DNA of 64,000 nucleotides, taken from NCBI GenBank assembly GCA_003211235.1, contig QCTG01000002.1:23254-87253 (forward strand). Direction: 5' to 3'. The position numbers and the translations under genes were made by a program. Every line of letters begins with the position of its first letter. Position 1 is the first letter of the stretch. The stretch comes from Synechococcus sp. AG-673-B04. GTDB lineage: Bacteria; Cyanobacteriota; Cyanobacteriia; PCC-6307; Cyanobiaceae. The notes under the pieces are model-generated. The model saw nothing but the letters and a program-made list of their open reading frames with translations. It did no database searches and was not told the DNA's origin. Below are positions 46,701-55,868 of the stretch, piece after piece.

Positions 46701-47456
46701 CACCACCTGGGTGTTCTGACTGCGCAGCAGGTCATGGACCCCGGCCTGCACTGAACTGTCCCGCAGGCTGCTGACCCAGATCAGCCGCGGCCTCAGGCCT
46801 CGTTCGCGAAGGGTTCCAGCCAGCGACTCCGCCAGGGCTGTATCACCGGCCTGCAGCAGTGCTCGATAAAGCACCACCCCAACCGTCGGGCCCGGATCAT
46901 CACGCCAGTCCCAGGGGAGTGGGTCGGGTAACGGTTCGATCGGAATGGTCTTCGGTTCTGGTGTTTCGTTCTGCAGGAGGCTTTGCAGCGTTGAAAGCAG
47001 CTGCTGCTGATTGGCCGTACCTCCCTCCCTTAGCAGCGCTGCCAAGCGATCCGAGAGTGCGGTGTCGATCGATCCAATCCCATGCAGTTCTCGTTCCTGA
47101 TCTGGGGTGCCTGCCAGAACCACCAGCTGCCGATCCACACGTTCGGACTGCCAACGCTGCAATTGTTCAAGGCCGTAACTCCAGTGCCCGCGACTGCCGA
47201 GCAATCGAACAAGCACCAACTGGGCTTCGTTCGCTGTGGTGGCCAGGTAATGGTCCAGCTGAGCCGGATGGGACAGGCAATCCAGTGCAAGAGCCCGGAT
47301 CCTGTTCTGCCACTCCGGTCGCTGCAGAAGAACCTGATCGAGACAGCTGAGATCCGTTGATGCACTGGTGAGGAACAGCACCTCGGCCGGGGGCTGCTCC
47401 ACCAGCACGACATCCTCCGGAGGATCAAGACCCGGACAGCTGGCAAGACGGTGCAT
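43728..47456 (-). CDS. cobN: Cobaltochelatase subunit CobN
   Basis: This 1242-residue large chelatase subunit, homologous to ChlH, inserts cobalt into hydrogenobyrinate a,c-diamide in corrinoid synthesis. Typical segments are KIAMVLANYPVRDGRVANGVGLDTPAS (given as MVLANYP and NGVGLDTPAS), HVGKHGSAEWLPGK, LSPNCGPELALG, YPFIVNDPGEG, GRNFYSVD and the C-terminal DYYQFHGGLSAAV. Length and the HGSAEWLPGK site favour CobN over ChlH. It converges with an unknown gene and starts 64 bp from the divergent ilvE. Its product is needed for the cobalamin used by MetH, encoded about 1 kb away. Confidence 0.93.
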   Translation of the reverse strand: MHRLASCPGLDPPEDVVLVEQPPAEVLFLTSASTDLSCLDQVLLQRPEWQNRIRALALDCLSHPAQLDHYLATTANEAQLVLVRLLGSRGHWSYGLEQLQRWQSERVDRQLVVLAGTPDQERELHGIGSIDTALSDRLAALLREGGTANQQQLLSTLQSLLQNETPEPKTIPIEPLPDPLPWDWRDDPGPTVGVVLYRALLQAGDTALAESLAGTLRERGLRPRLIWVSSLRDSSVQAGVHDLLRSQNTQVVITATAFASVRSDNAGLGSPLWEELNCPVLQLLSSSGGRERWSDSSRGLDPLDLSLQVVMPELDGRITTRPCAFRQQRPSAGTLATAVATQQPDPDGITWLVEHAARWIELRETTAAERKIAMVLANYPVRDGRVANGVGLDTPASVTNILGWLHQEGYDLGTDPLPADGDAFITQLLRGRTNAPEGLNRPPLDHLSLADYQAWWLTVPREAQRLIEARWGSPDQAQDLDRDLGFAIHGLRFGHVVVLLQPDRGYDPEQIADLHSPDLPPPHRYLAQYLWLRRQHRTQVMLHVGKHGSAEWLPGKGVGLSPNCGPELALGPIPHLYPFIVNDPGEGSQAKRRGQAVILDHLMPPIGRAGLHGPLQQLEGLLDELVEARQLGAERTTVLETSVLNCLTQLNWPDLPSRDELNSGTKPLEQILDQAETYLCELKEAQIRTGLHCFGAAPSPEKGLELLLALARAPRGEWSGLTQSMAARVGLAFDPWCDEDGLGLSQNDQRQLEDLGASRCRRVGDGTAWLEQQALLLCSRLIEGNNPQNLAAPFQSWSASEPELLQLTDDLWPRLNGCGAAERSALLRGLAGQKIAAGPSGAPSRGRPDVLPTGRNFYSVDLRGLPTEAAWDLGRRSAEQLLDLHLQAEGEHLRHLALSVWGTATMRNGGEDIAQLMALIGVRPVWDGPSRRMVDLEVIPSRLLGRPRVDVVLRISGLFRDAFPHLVTWVDKAQRLVAALDEDETVNPLAALTRQLGPQGRIYGSAPGAYGAGLQALIDSGAWEQRADLADAFLSWSQWRYGIGAEPEQDRSGLEAALGRVQVVLHNQDNREHDLLDSDDYYQFHGGLSAAVELVSGERPKLWFGDHSRRERPRLHRLEKELDKVIRSRLLNPRWIEGMQRHGYKGAFEMGASLDYLFAYDAATDRVPDWCYGALCDQWLGEQSTLDFLRTKNPWVLRDMAERLLEASNRDLWQGATDDQIERLKQHVSASESLIERGELTC

Positions 47457-47520
47457 GACTGCATTCTCCCGAGGCAGGGGACCGATGGTGAGAAGATTCA
47501 GCCATCGGGCTTTCTCTGCG

Positions 47521-48435
47521 ATGCATCAGTTCCTGCCCTACGCATGGTTTCAGGGCCAGTGCGTCCCTTTTGAGGAGGCCAGGATCTCCATCGCCACCCA
47601 CGCGCTGCATTACGGCACAGGCGCCTTTGGTGGAATGCGTGCGATTCCAGATCCAGATAACAGCCAGTCGATGCTGCTGTTTCGTGCCGATCGCCATGCA
47701 CGACGACTCAGTCAAAGCGCACGCTTGCTGCTCACCGATCTGAGTGAGGAAACGATTCACAAGGCCCTGACGGCCATCTTGCAGGCCAACAAGCCGGATC
47801 AGCCGATCTATCTGCGGCCTTTTGTGTACACCAGTGATCTGGGCATCGCCCCGCGCCTGCACAATATCGAAACCGACTTCCTGATCTACGGGCTTCCCCT
47901 GGGTGATTACCTCTCACCCGAGGGGGTTAGTTGTCGAATCAGCAGCTGGACCCGACAGGAGGATCGTTCCCTGCCTCTGCGCGGCAAGATCTCCGGTGCT
48001 TACATCACGAGTTCCTTAGCCAAAACAGAAGCGGTTCAGAGCGGCTTTGATGAAGCCCTCCTGCTGAACAGCCGCGGCAAGATCAGTGAAGCCAGTGGGA
48101 TGAATCTGTTCCTGGTGCGTGACGGTCAGCTGATCACCCCTGGCGTTGACCAGGACATCCTTGAAGGCATCACCCGGGCAAGCGTGATCGAGCTGGCCAA
48201 GGCCATGGACATTCCTGTGATCGAAAGGGCTGTGGACAAGACCGAGCTGTTCATCGCTGATGAGGTGTTCCTCTCCGGTACGGCCGCAAAGGTGACGCCC
48301 ATTCGTCAGATCGAGTCCACTGTGCTGAATACGGACCGACCCGTTATGCATGCACTCAAGAACAAGCTTGTGGCGATCACGGAAGGCCGCGATCCGGCCT
48401 ATGAACACTGGATCACAAGAATCCCAATCGGATGA
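47521..48435 (+). CDS. ilvE: Branched-chain amino acid aminotransferase
   Basis: This 304-residue fold-type IV PLP enzyme catalyses the last step of leucine, isoleucine and valine synthesis. It shows HALHYGTGAFGGMRA, YLRPFVY, the PLP lysine in LPLRGKISGAYITSS, and the class IV signature (about residues 180-210) containing GFDEALLLNSRGKISEASGMN in two parts. The ATG at 47521 (MHQFLPYAW) begins the conserved N-terminus. Longer in-frame readings overlap cobN. The gene lies 51 bp upstream of metH on the same strand. Confidence 0.94.
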   Translation: MHQFLPYAWFQGQCVPFEEARISIATHALHYGTGAFGGMRAIPDPDNSQSMLLFRADRHARRLSQSARLLLTDLSEETIHKALTAILQANKPDQPIYLRPFVYTSDLGIAPRLHNIETDFLIYGLPLGDYLSPEGVSCRISSWTRQEDRSLPLRGKISGAYITSSLAKTEAVQSGFDEALLLNSRGKISEASGMNLFLVRDGQLITPGVDQDILEGITRASVIELAKAMDIPVIERAVDKTELFIADEVFLSGTAAKVTPIRQIESTVLNTDRPVMHALKNKLVAITEGRDPAYEHWITRIPIG

Positions 48436-48486
48436 GGTTGGACGGGGGCTTTTCCTAGGATCATGAAGAAGAGCTGAAGACAGTTA

Positions 48487-51400
48487 ATGGTGGTGGCGCA
48501 AGCAAACCGGAAACTCACCACCTCCCGGTTCTTGGACCATCTGAACGGACCCGATCGGCCCGTGCTGGTGTTCGACGGCGCCACCGGCACCAGCCTTCAG
48601 GATCTGGATCTGACCGCCGAGGATTTCGGTGGCCCTGATCTGGAGGGTTGCAACGAGAATCTTGCAGTCACCAGCCCCGAATCGGTCAAGGCGGTGCACC
48701 GCAAGTTCCTTGAGGTTGGTTGCGATGTCATCGAAACCGATACGTTCGGAGCCGCATCGATCGTGTTGGCGGAATACGGTCTCGAGGATCAGGCATTCGA
48801 GCTGAACAAGCGGGCGGCTGAGCTGGCCCGTGAAATGGCTGATGAATTCAGCACCCCTGATAAACCTCGTTTTGTGGCCGGGTCCATGGGACCTACCACC
48901 AAGCTGCCCACCCTGGGCCACATCGATTTCGACACGATGCGGGACTCGTTCCGGGAGCAGGCCGAAGGCCTGATCGCTGGCAGCGTTGATCTGTTGATTG
49001 TTGAAACCTGTCAGGACGTTCTTCAGATCAAAGCGGCACTGCAGGGCATCGAAGAGGCCTTCGAGGCAACGGGTGAGCGGCGGGCCCTGATGGTGTCGGT
49101 GACCATGGAAACCACGGGCACCATGCTTGTGGGTACCGATATTGCAGCGGTGGTCTCGATTCTCGAGCCCTTCCCGATCGACATTCTCGGACTCAACTGT
49201 GCCACGGGTCCCGAGCAGATGAAGGAGCACATCCGTTACCTCTCGGAGCATTCCCCGTTTGCCGTCAGCTGCATTCCCAATGCAGGTCTGCCGGAGAACA
49301 TCGGCGGTGTGGCCCATTACCGCCTGACGCCGGTTGAGCTGAAGATGCAGCTCATGCACTTCGTTGAGGATCTCGGTGTGCAGGTGATCGGTGGCTGTTG
49401 TGGCACCACGCCGGCACACATCGGCAGCCTCGCGGAACTGTCTCGGGAACTGAAGCCTGCCGAACGCCCAGCACGTTGGAACAGGGTCATCTCGGAAGAC
49501 GTCCGCCCCAGTCTCAACTATGAACCTGCGGCAGCATCGATTTACGGAGTTACTCCATACCAGCAGGACAACTCGTTCCTGATCATCGGAGAACGGCTCA
49601 ATGCAAGCGGCAGCCGCAAGGTGCGTGAGCTGCTGGCGGAAGAGGACTGGGATGGTCTGGTGTCGGTGGCCCGTGGACAGGTCAAGGAAAACGCCCACGT
49701 TCTGGACGTCAACGTTGATTACGTCGGTAGGGATGGCGAGAGGGATATGAACGAGCTGGTGAGCCGTCTGGTCACCAACGTCAACCTGCCTCTGATGCTC
49801 GACTCCACCGAGTGGCAGAAAATGGAATCAGGCCTCAAGGTGGCAGGCGGTAAATGCATCCTCAACTCCACCAACTACGAGGACGGTGACGAGCGTTTCT
49901 TCAAGGTGCTTGAGCTGGCCCGTCGCTATGGCGCTGCAGTTGTTGTCGGCACCATTGATGAAGACGGGATGGCCCGATCCGCCGAGAAGAAGTTCGCCAT
50001 TGCCCAACGGGCCTATCGCGATGCCCTCGAGTTCGGCATCCCAGCCCATGAGATCTTCTACGACCCTCTGGCATTACCCATCTCAACCGGCATCGAGGAA
50101 GACCGCCTGAATGCTCGAGCCACGGTTGATTCGATCCGGATGATCCGCGAGAACCTTCCGGGTGTTCATGTGGTGCTCGGTGTCAGCAATGTGAGTTTTG
50201 GTCTGTCTCCGGCGGCTCGGATCAACCTCAACTCCGTGTTCCTGCATGACTGCTGTGAGGCGGGCATGGATGCTGCCATCGTCAGCCCGGCGAAGATTCT
50301 TCCGCTGATGAAGATCAGCGACGAACACCAGACCGTCTGCAGAGATCTGATCAACGACAACCGTCGTTTTGAGGATGGCATCTGTGTCTATGACCCCCTC
50401 ACCGAACTCACCAAGCTTTTCGAAGGCGTCAGCACCAAGGAGGCCCGCGCTTTCGGTCCCTCGCTGGCAGATCTGCCGATCGAAGAGCGGCTCAAGCAGC
50501 ACATAATCGATGGGGAGCGCATTGGGCTGGAACCATCCCTGGATCAAGCTCTTGAGGCCTACCCACCGCTGCAGATCATCAATACATTCCTGTTGGATGG
50601 CATGAAAGTTGTGGGTGAGCTCTTCGGCAGTGGTCAGATGCAGCTGCCATTTGTCTTGCAGAGCGCCGAAACGATGAAATCGGCTGTGGCGCATCTGGAG
50701 CCACATATGGAAAAAAATGAGGGCGAAAGCCTGAGCAAGGGCAAGTTCCTGATCGCCACCGTCAAAGGCGATGTCCACGACATCGGCAAGAATCTGGTAG
50801 ATATCATCCTCACCAATAACGGTTACGAGGTGGTCAACCTCGGGATCAAGCAGAGCTGCGAGGCGATCGTTGAGGCGCAGCAGGAGCACAAGGCAGATTG
50901 CATCGCGATGAGTGGACTCCTGGTGAAGTCCACTGCCTTCATGAAGGACAACCTTCAGTCTTTCAACGACGCGGGAATCGACGTGCCGGTGATCCTTGGT
51001 GGTGCTGCCCTGACGCCTCGTTTTGTCCAGAAGGATTGCCGCGAGGTTTATGCCGGCAAGGTGATCTACGGGCGTGATGCCTTTGCGGACTTGCGCTTCA
51101 TGGATGCGCTCATGGATGCGAAAGGCAAGGAGAACTGGACCAATCAGGAGGGTTTCCTTGTGGATGCACCTCAGGGAGTCGGTCTCGATGAGACTCCCAA
51201 ACAACCCGAGGAAGCGGCTGAGTCTGCGGCGCCGGTTGTCAATTCTCCAGCACCTGAGCTGCCTCCAGTCACCACGGATCGTTCCGAGACCGTCCCTGCC
51301 GAAGCCATGCCAAAGGCTCCCTTCCTGGGTTCAGCCGTGATCATGGAGGACGACGTCGACATCGCGGAGGTGTTTCACTACCTCGACCGCAATGCTCTTT

Positions 51401-52113
51401 TCGCAGGTCAGTGGATGCTGCGAAAGACGAAGGAGCAGAGCCGGGACGACTACCAAGCAATGCTGGCAGACAAAGCTGAGCCTGTGTTGCAGCAATGGAT
51501 GCAACGCTGCATCGACGAGTCATTGTTGACTCCTCGGGCGGTCTACGGCTACTTCCCCGTGGGGCGTGATGGAAACACTCTCCGGGTGTTCGACGTTGAT
51601 GGTGTCCGTGAACTTGGCAGCTTTGAACTTCCGCGTCAGCGTTCCGGCAACCGATACTGCATCGCCGATTTCTACAACGACCTTGACGCCAACGGTCGTC
51701 CCACCGATGTGTTGCCGATGCAGGCGGTGACCATGGGGCAGAAGGCCTCCTTGGTGGCTCAGGAGCTGTTCAAGGGCGATCGCTACAGCGACTATCTCTA
51801 CTTCCATGGTCTTGCCGTTCAGATGGCGGAGGCCATGGCGGAATGGGTCCACGCCAGGATCCGATCAGAGCTCGGCTTTGCTGATCCAGATGGCATATCA
51901 CTCCGGGATGTGCTGGCGCAGCGTTACCGCGGCAGCCGTTACTCCTTCGGTTATCCAGCGTGTCCAAACGTGGCGGATTCGCGTCAGCAGCTGGAGTGGC
52001 TAGGAGCCGATCGAATCAGCCTGACGATGGATGCCAGTGACCAGCTCGAACCCGAGCAGAGCACAACGGCACTCGTGGCCCTTCACTCCCGCGCCCGATA
52101 CTTCAGCGCCTGA
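48487..52113 (+). CDS. metH: Cobalamin-dependent methionine synthase
   Basis: This 1208-residue enzyme transfers methyl from methyl-THF to homocysteine through cobalamin. Domains run in the standard order. The homocysteine-binding barrel has zinc ligands in [10 protein letters not shown] and GGCCGTTP. The pterin-binding domain carries [13 protein letters not shown] and [13 protein letters not shown]. The cobalamin cap and Rossmann domains show the cofactor-ligating [11 protein letters not shown] long Pro/Glu/Ala linker leads to the SAM-binding activation domain ([23 protein letters not shown]). All four modules are intact. The ATG at 48487 lacks a B12 riboswitch in the 51-bp leader. Confidence 0.96.
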   Translation: MVVAQANRKLTTSRFLDHLNGPDRPVLVFDGATGTSLQDLDLTAEDFGGPDLEGCNENLAVTSPESVKAVHRKFLEVGCDVIETDTFGAASIVLAEYGLEDQAFELNKRAAELAREMADEFSTPDKPRFVAGSMGPTTKLPTLGHIDFDTMRDSFREQAEGLIAGSVDLLIVETCQDVLQIKAALQGIEEAFEATGERRALMVSVTMETTGTMLVGTDIAAVVSILEPFPIDILGLNCATGPEQMKEHIRYLSEHSPFAVSCIPNAGLPENIGGVAHYRLTPVELKMQLMHFVEDLGVQVIGGCCGTTPAHIGSLAELSRELKPAERPARWNRVISEDVRPSLNYEPAAASIYGVTPYQQDNSFLIIGERLNASGSRKVRELLAEEDWDGLVSVARGQVKENAHVLDVNVDYVGRDGERDMNELVSRLVTNVNLPLMLDSTEWQKMESGLKVAGGKCILNSTNYEDGDERFFKVLELARRYGAAVVVGTIDEDGMARSAEKKFAIAQRAYRDALEFGIPAHEIFYDPLALPISTGIEEDRLNARATVDSIRMIRENLPGVHVVLGVSNVSFGLSPAARINLNSVFLHDCCEAGMDAAIVSPAKILPLMKISDEHQTVCRDLINDNRRFEDGICVYDPLTELTKLFEGVSTKEARAFGPSLADLPIEERLKQHIIDGERIGLEPSLDQALEAYPPLQIINTFLLDGMKVVGELFGSGQMQLPFVLQSAETMKSAVAHLEPHMEKNEGESLSKGKFLIATVKGDVHDIGKNLVDIILTNNGYEVVNLGIKQSCEAIVEAQQEHKADCIAMSGLLVKSTAFMKDNLQSFNDAGIDVPVILGGAALTPRFVQKDCREVYAGKVIYGRDAFADLRFMDALMDAKGKENWTNQEGFLVDAPQGVGLDETPKQPEEAAESAAPVVNSPAPELPPVTTDRSETVPAEAMPKAPFLGSAVIMEDDVDIAEVFHYLDRNALFAGQWMLRKTKEQSRDDYQAMLADKAEPVLQQWMQRCIDESLLTPRAVYGYFPVGRDGNTLRVFDVDGVRELGSFELPRQRSGNRYCIADFYNDLDANGRPTDVLPMQAVTMGQKASLVAQELFKGDRYSDYLYFHGLAVQMAEAMAEWVHARIRSELGFADPDGISLRDVLAQRYRGSRYSFGYPACPNVADSRQQLEWLGADRISLTMDASDQLEPEQSTTALVALHSRARYFSA

Positions 52114-52118
52114 TCAGG

Positions 52119-52149
52119 TTTGGGCGTCCCATAGCCTGAGGCGCCCAAA
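52119..52149 (+). repeat. Inverted repeat between metH and the next small gene
   Basis: TTTGGGCG (52119-52126) is perfectly complementary to CGCCCAAA (52142-52149), with a 13-nt loop. Flanking GATC copies can extend the stem across a 3-nt internal loop. No T-run follows, so it is not a standard terminator. It ends 10 bp before the ATG at 52160. Confidence 0.6.
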
Positions 52150-52159
52150 GCAGATCACC

Positions 52160-52432
52160 ATGGCTATTGCTGGACCTGATGGAGTTGATGCCGCCATCAA
52201 GGCTGGGGTTGACCTGGATGGAAGCCCCATTCCTCAGGAGATGCTTGAGCTCTACAACCAGGTCATGGACCTGGAAAGCCAGCGTGCCCGAAGCGGTGTG
52301 CTCAAGTCGATGCGCAATCGGGTGGTCAAGACCGGTGCAAAGCACTTTGACCAGAAGACTCTTAACCAGCGGCTGCAGGCAGCCGGTTGGGACGGTCTGA
52401 AGGACAAGGAGATCGCCTTCTTCTACGGCTGA
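52160..52432 (+). CDS. Conserved small hypothetical protein
   Basis: This 90-residue soluble protein opens MAIAGPDGVDAAIKAGVDLDG. A helical middle (LELYNQVMDLESQRARSGVLKS) and a C-terminal block follow (NRVVKTGAKHFDQKTLNQRL, AAGWDGLKDKEIAFFYG). The even hydrophobic pattern and clean terminator suggest a real, folded protein. I do not recognise a named family. Start ATG at 52160 lies just after the hairpin that follows metH, so it may be read through from metH or have its own promoter within the metH end. Confidence 0.72.
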   Translation: MAIAGPDGVDAAIKAGVDLDGSPIPQEMLELYNQVMDLESQRARSGVLKSMRNRVVKTGAKHFDQKTLNQRLQAAGWDGLKDKEIAFFYG

Positions 52433-52441
52433 TCTATCCCG

Positions 52442-52473
52442 GCTCTGCCGAATTCAGTTCTGGCAGAGCTTTT
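52442..52473 (+). terminator. Rho-independent terminator
   Basis: The 8-bp stem GCTCTGCC/GGCAGAGC (52442-52449 and 52462-52469), 12-nt loop and TTTT immediately after lie 10 bp past the stop of the small plus-strand gene. It overlaps the stop codon of the convergent minus-strand gene, on whose side there is no T-run. Confidence 0.75.
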
Positions 52474-52684
52474 CCATTGTCTCGATCACCTCTTGCTGAA
52501 ACGTGTCCAGAGCGTTGGATTCGCTCAGATCGATTCCTTCTCCGGCTGCGTTCTGGGCTAAATCCTGGAAATGAAAGGCCCCCTCTCCATTGGCCAGGAA
52601 CTCAATCGCCGAGCTTTCGCCGCTCTCGCGAAACGCATCGCAGAGCGCCAAAAAGGCAGCGTCTTCGGTGAACTCCCAATCCAT
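52454..52684 (-). CDS. Small acidic hypothetical protein
   Basis: This 76-residue acidic protein (MDWEFTEDAAFLALCDAFRE, then SGESSAIEFLANGEGAFHFQ) is predicted mostly helical, with two cysteines. I do not recognise a family. It is retained because it fills an otherwise empty stretch with an amphipathic, coding-like sequence and a sensible ATG. It converges with the preceding plus-strand gene, and the terminator stem of that gene spans its stop codon. A 112-bp gap upstream separates it from the DUF2237 gene and holds no other recognisable feature. Confidence 0.55.
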   Translation of the reverse strand: MDWEFTEDAAFLALCDAFRESGESSAIEFLANGEGAFHFQDLAQNAAGEGIDLSESNALDTFQQEVIETMEKLCQN

Positions 52685-52796
52685 CGAGTGGACATGACTG
52701 AACGACCTTTACCGCGTTCCCCCAGGGGTTCGTCAACCATCTGTGGTCAAAATATGCCAGTCCTTGGGCAGAATCCTCGTCTCAGCAGGCCTTTCA

Positions 52797-53192
52797 ATGA
52801 CCAATTCGAGCCCCGTTCATCCCAGCCCCCGCAACGTTCTTGGAGAGCCTCTGGTGGTCTGTGGATGTGATCCGATGACCGGATGGCACAGGGATGGGTT
52901 CTGCGAGACGGATGCCAATGATCATGGCCAGCACAGCATTTGTTGTGTGATGACTGAAGCCTTTCTGCGGTACAGCAAGGCCCAGGGAAACGACCTTTCG
53001 ACCCCGATCCCTGCATTTCAGTTCCCGGGACTTCAACCCGGTGATCACTGGTGTATCTGCGCCCCACGCTGGAAGCAGGCTTTTGAAGACGGCATGGCTC
53101 CCCTGGTGCGCTTGGAGGCCACCGAAGACACGGCTCTATCCGTGGTGACCCTGGATCAGCTCAAGCAACATGCTCACCAATCGATCGGCTGA
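52797..53192 (+). CDS. DUF2237 protein
   Basis: This 131-residue protein of the DUF2237 family shows the conserved NVLGEPLVVCGCDPMTGWHRDGFC (in parts: NVLGEPLVVCG and MTGWHRDGFCET), the DHGQHSICCVMTEAFL block and the GDHWCICAPRW motif. The Cys/His content recalls metal binding, but the family has no established function. The ATG at 52797 keeps only a short leader before the conserved part. The last 19 bp overlap the SDR gene, which converges on it. Confidence 0.82.
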   Translation: MTNSSPVHPSPRNVLGEPLVVCGCDPMTGWHRDGFCETDANDHGQHSICCVMTEAFLRYSKAQGNDLSTPIPAFQFPGLQPGDHWCICAPRWKQAFEDGMAPLVRLEATEDTALSVVTLDQLKQHAHQSIG

Positions 53193-53905
53193 CCATCCCA
53201 GGCCACAAATGATCCACTTTGCGGTGGTGTCTGACAGCTCAAAACCGCCAACAGCTGGTCAGCTGCTCGCTCGGGCGAAAACAGCTTCTCCGGTGGAACG
53301 AAACTCTGGAACGGCTTTGACAGTGCGGTGTCTGTTGTGCCGGGATGCAGCAGGGTCACAGTGGCGTTTGGCCAGCGGCGACCCCACTCGATGCTGAGGG
53401 TCTTCAACAACTGATTCTGAGCTGATTTGGCAGCCCGATAGCCATACCAGCCTCCGCTTCGGTTGTCGGTGATGCTCCCCACCCGCGCACTGAGGCTGGC
53501 GAAATGAAAGGGCCGATCGCGTTTGAGCAGCGGTTCAATAGCCTTTGCCAGCAACACTGGAGCAAAAGCATTGATGGCGAACTGCTCCGCGAGGGCTTCG
53601 CGTGTCAACTGGGTCAGCCGTTTCTCCGGTTGAAGGCCAGGACCATGCAACCGCCCACTGCAGTTGAACACCAGACGAAGTGGCTGGTCGAAGTGTTTGA
53701 GGGCAGGTGCCAGACGCTCCAGATCGACATCGGATTCCAGATCGAGTTGCACTTGGTGCCGGATTCCCCCTTGGCGACCTGCTGTGATGAGGGTCAGGTC
53801 GGGAAAGCGCTGCTGCAGGCGTTCTGAAATCGCCTGACCGATGCCTCCAGTGCCCACCACAAGGGCAAGGCCGCTCCAGGTGTTGTCGTGCATCGTTTTA
53901 TTCAC
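53174..53905 (-). CDS. Short-chain dehydrogenase/reductase
   Basis: This Rossmann-fold oxidoreductase of the SDR superfamily (243 residues; 239 if the ATG at 53893 is used) has the nucleotide-binding VVGTGGIGQAI (a variant of TGxxxGIG) and VFNCSGRLHG at the NNAG position. The catalytic-like Ser lies in ASLSARVGSITDN, and Tyr-x-x-x-Lys is present as YGYRAAK. Its organisation resembles CsgA/C-factor-type SDRs. The substrate cannot be predicted. It converges with the DUF2237 gene, and the divergent Ap4A phosphorylase-like gene lies about 84 bp upstream. Confidence 0.82.
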   Translation of the reverse strand: MNKTMHDNTWSGLALVVGTGGIGQAISERLQQRFPDLTLITAGRQGGIRHQVQLDLESDVDLERLAPALKHFDQPLRLVFNCSGRLHGPGLQPEKRLTQLTREALAEQFAINAFAPVLLAKAIEPLLKRDRPFHFASLSARVGSITDNRSGGWYGYRAAKSAQNQLLKTLSIEWGRRWPNATVTLLHPGTTDTALSKPFQSFVPPEKLFSPERAADQLLAVLSCQTPPQSGSFVAWDGQPIDW

Positions 53906-53989
53906 TGCAGCGGCCGACAGCTCTAGCGAATCAGGCGGCCCATGGGAGGATCAAAACCATCCGTACCGTGTTGGCGAAGCGCAAGAACC

Positions 53990-54865
53990 ATGGGGGTCGC
54001 GCGACTGCATCAGCTGGCCATCCAGCGCAGCGAGAAGGCCGTCACCAGCGGGGCGTTGTGCCCATTGACCACAAGGGTGGAACGATGCCCAGGACATGGT
54101 GACCAGGGCTTCGAGTTACGCCACCTGATTGGCTCTCCGCCCCCCCATCTGCGCCCTGCAGGACCGAAACCAAATCCCTTCCTTCCCTGGGATCAGCGGC
54201 TCGAATTGGAGCCTGTGGGATCCAACCATGTGTTGATCCTGAACAAATACCCCGTTCAGATCGGTCACATGCTGTTGATCAGTCGTCGATGGGCTCCGCA
54301 GAGCGGCTGGCTCACACCAGTGGATTGGCAGGCGGTGCATGCCGTTCGCAAGCACAGTGAAGGACTGTGGTTCTTCAACAGCGGTCCTTCGGCTGGTGCA
54401 AGTCAGCCCCATCGCCACCTTCAGCTGCTGCCCCGTGAAGCCGGTGAATCACTTTGCCCCCGCGAGGGCTGGTGGGAAACAAGGCTTGATGCAATTGGCG
54501 TTTCAGACAGTTGTGATCTGCTGGACATCCGGACCAATGCCGTCTCATTCCAGACCGATTCTGCTGAAGCTCTCCATTCCAGTTACCTGGACCTGTGCCA
54601 GGCCCAGGGCATCGGCCATCCAAGTCTCGAAACGAGCCCACGGAATCCTTACAACCTTCTGTTCGGTAATCATTGGATGGGCCTGGTCAGCAGAGGCCGT
54701 GATGAATGCCACGGATTCAGCGTCAATGCGCTCGGTTTCGCTGGCTATCTCCTGTGCTCGCAGCGGTCCGATCGATCCTGGCTCGACCGGCATGGGCCTG
54801 AGGCGTTGTTAAGCGAGGTGGTTCCATCAGCGGATGTCGGTCGTTCCACTGATGCCAAGGGCTGA
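53990..54865 (+). CDS. ATP adenylyltransferase / Ap4A phosphorylase-like (HIT superfamily)
   Basis: This 291-residue protein of the Ap4A phosphorylase branch of the HIT superfamily would split Ap4A or related nucleotides with phosphate. The catalytic HxHxQ-type motif reads SQPHRHLQLLP, preceded by VLILNKYPVQIGHMLLISRR (as NKYPVQIGHMLLIS) and FFNSGPSAGASQ. The C-terminal half carries NPYNLLFGNHWM. The ATG at 53990 (MGVARLHQL) is chosen, and a longer in-frame start at 53942 is possible. It precedes the sigma-factor gene by 56 bp on the same strand. Confidence 0.82.
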   Translation: MGVARLHQLAIQRSEKAVTSGALCPLTTRVERCPGHGDQGFELRHLIGSPPPHLRPAGPKPNPFLPWDQRLELEPVGSNHVLILNKYPVQIGHMLLISRRWAPQSGWLTPVDWQAVHAVRKHSEGLWFFNSGPSAGASQPHRHLQLLPREAGESLCPREGWWETRLDAIGVSDSCDLLDIRTNAVSFQTDSAEALHSSYLDLCQAQGIGHPSLETSPRNPYNLLFGNHWMGLVSRGRDECHGFSVNALGFAGYLLCSQRSDRSWLDRHGPEALLSEVVPSADVGRSTDAKG

Positions 54866-54921
54866 ACAGCGGTGCATCGATTGAGGTAGGGGGCAATTGT
54901 TCACACCCCGACCAACTGTTT

Positions 54922-55554
54922 ATGAGCCATGCATCACTGCGTCGTAGTAATCAACAGGTGGAACGACACCTGCATCTCGCCAGAGAACTTGCTGTTCGCT
55001 ACTCCCGACGCACGGGATACGACATGGATGATCTGCGTCAGGTTGGTCTGATTGGTTTGATCAAGGCGTCCAGGTCATATCGACCTCAGACGAAGGTGCC
55101 CTTCGAGGTCTATGCCAGACCGCATATCCGCGGCGAAATCCTTCATTACCTTCGCGATGGTGTAGCCCTGGTACGGCTCCCCCGCCGTGTGGAGGAGGAG
55201 GCGTTGCGATTGTCGCGACTTGAAATGAGTCCGCAGGAACCTCGGGAACAGATGATCCTCGAGCAATACCGGAGCAAAGGAACCTGGCAGCCACTCGACA
55301 ACGTCGTTGACGCGACTTTCTGCGATCAACTGATGGACCTTGATCAGCGTGAATCCCGCAACATAGTGCGCAGATCTCTCAAAGCTCTTCCGGTGACTGA
55401 ACGAAGTGCTGTGGAAGCAACCGTGCTGGAAGGCTTAAGCCTTCGTGCTGCCGGTCGTCGCTTCAATGTTTCGGCAATGACTATCCAACGTCGACTGAAG
55501 CGAGGTCTGGAACGGATGGAGAGCTCATTGGAGAGACATCAGCTTTCATTTTGA
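54922..55554 (+). CDS. Group 3 RNA polymerase sigma factor (SigF/SigB-like)
   Basis: This 210-residue sigma factor has region 2 (YDMDDLRQVGLIGLIKASRSY, RPHIRGEILHYLRDG, LVRLPRRVEEEA), a diverged region 3 and region 4 with a helix-turn-helix (AVEATVLEGLSLRAAGRRFNVS, shown as LEGLSLRAAGRRFNVS). Region 1 is absent, so it is an alternative factor of the stress/motility type and not the housekeeping or group 2 sigma. No anti-sigma gene is next to it. The stimulus it responds to cannot be read from sequence. Confidence 0.87.
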   Translation: MSHASLRRSNQQVERHLHLARELAVRYSRRTGYDMDDLRQVGLIGLIKASRSYRPQTKVPFEVYARPHIRGEILHYLRDGVALVRLPRRVEEEALRLSRLEMSPQEPREQMILEQYRSKGTWQPLDNVVDATFCDQLMDLDQRESRNIVRRSLKALPVTERSAVEATVLEGLSLRAAGRRFNVSAMTIQRRLKRGLERMESSLERHQLSF

Positions 55555-55661
55555 GCGTCACGTTCCATTTGACCCTTGAGGGTTTCGATGGAGGCATTGA
55601 CCGCTGCCAACTGTCTCTCCAGTCCGTCACGCCAAAAGCTCAGCATCGACAGCTTGCGTTC
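55539..55661 (-). CDS. Possible small protein (start uncertain)
   Basis: On the minus strand, overlapping the sigma-factor end by 16 bp, a 40-codon frame starts at ATG 55661 or could be longer (ATG 55724 or 55769). Its C-terminal part MLSFWRDGLERQLAAVNA, SIETLKGQMERD has an amphipathic helical pattern that looks coding. Nothing identifies a function, and the extent upstream is uncertain. The remaining sequence from about 55662 to 55868 holds no other feature I can support, apart from the possible upstream parts of this frame. Confidence 0.35.
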   Translation of the reverse strand, partial: ERKLSMLSFWRDGLERQLAAVNASIETLKGQMERDAQNES

Positions 55662-55868
55662 CTTGTGAAGGCGACGGCGATGACTGTGATCGCTGGAGAC
55701 GTCACAGCTGAACGAGGGAAACATGTGAACGTTGACGACTTGGTTCAATCCTGCCCGATCTGAATTCAAGTTGTGGGTCAGCCAGGAACTTGGCTCCTAA
55801 AGAAGGCGCGATTAACGTTGGAAGTTCACCCCTTGCAGATGAAGGCCGAACCCACATCGGCCAGTCTC

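Noticed and set aside
48436..48486. Cobalamin or SAM riboswitch before metH
   Set aside because: The leader is only about 51 bp, too short for either class, and lacks their conserved boxes.
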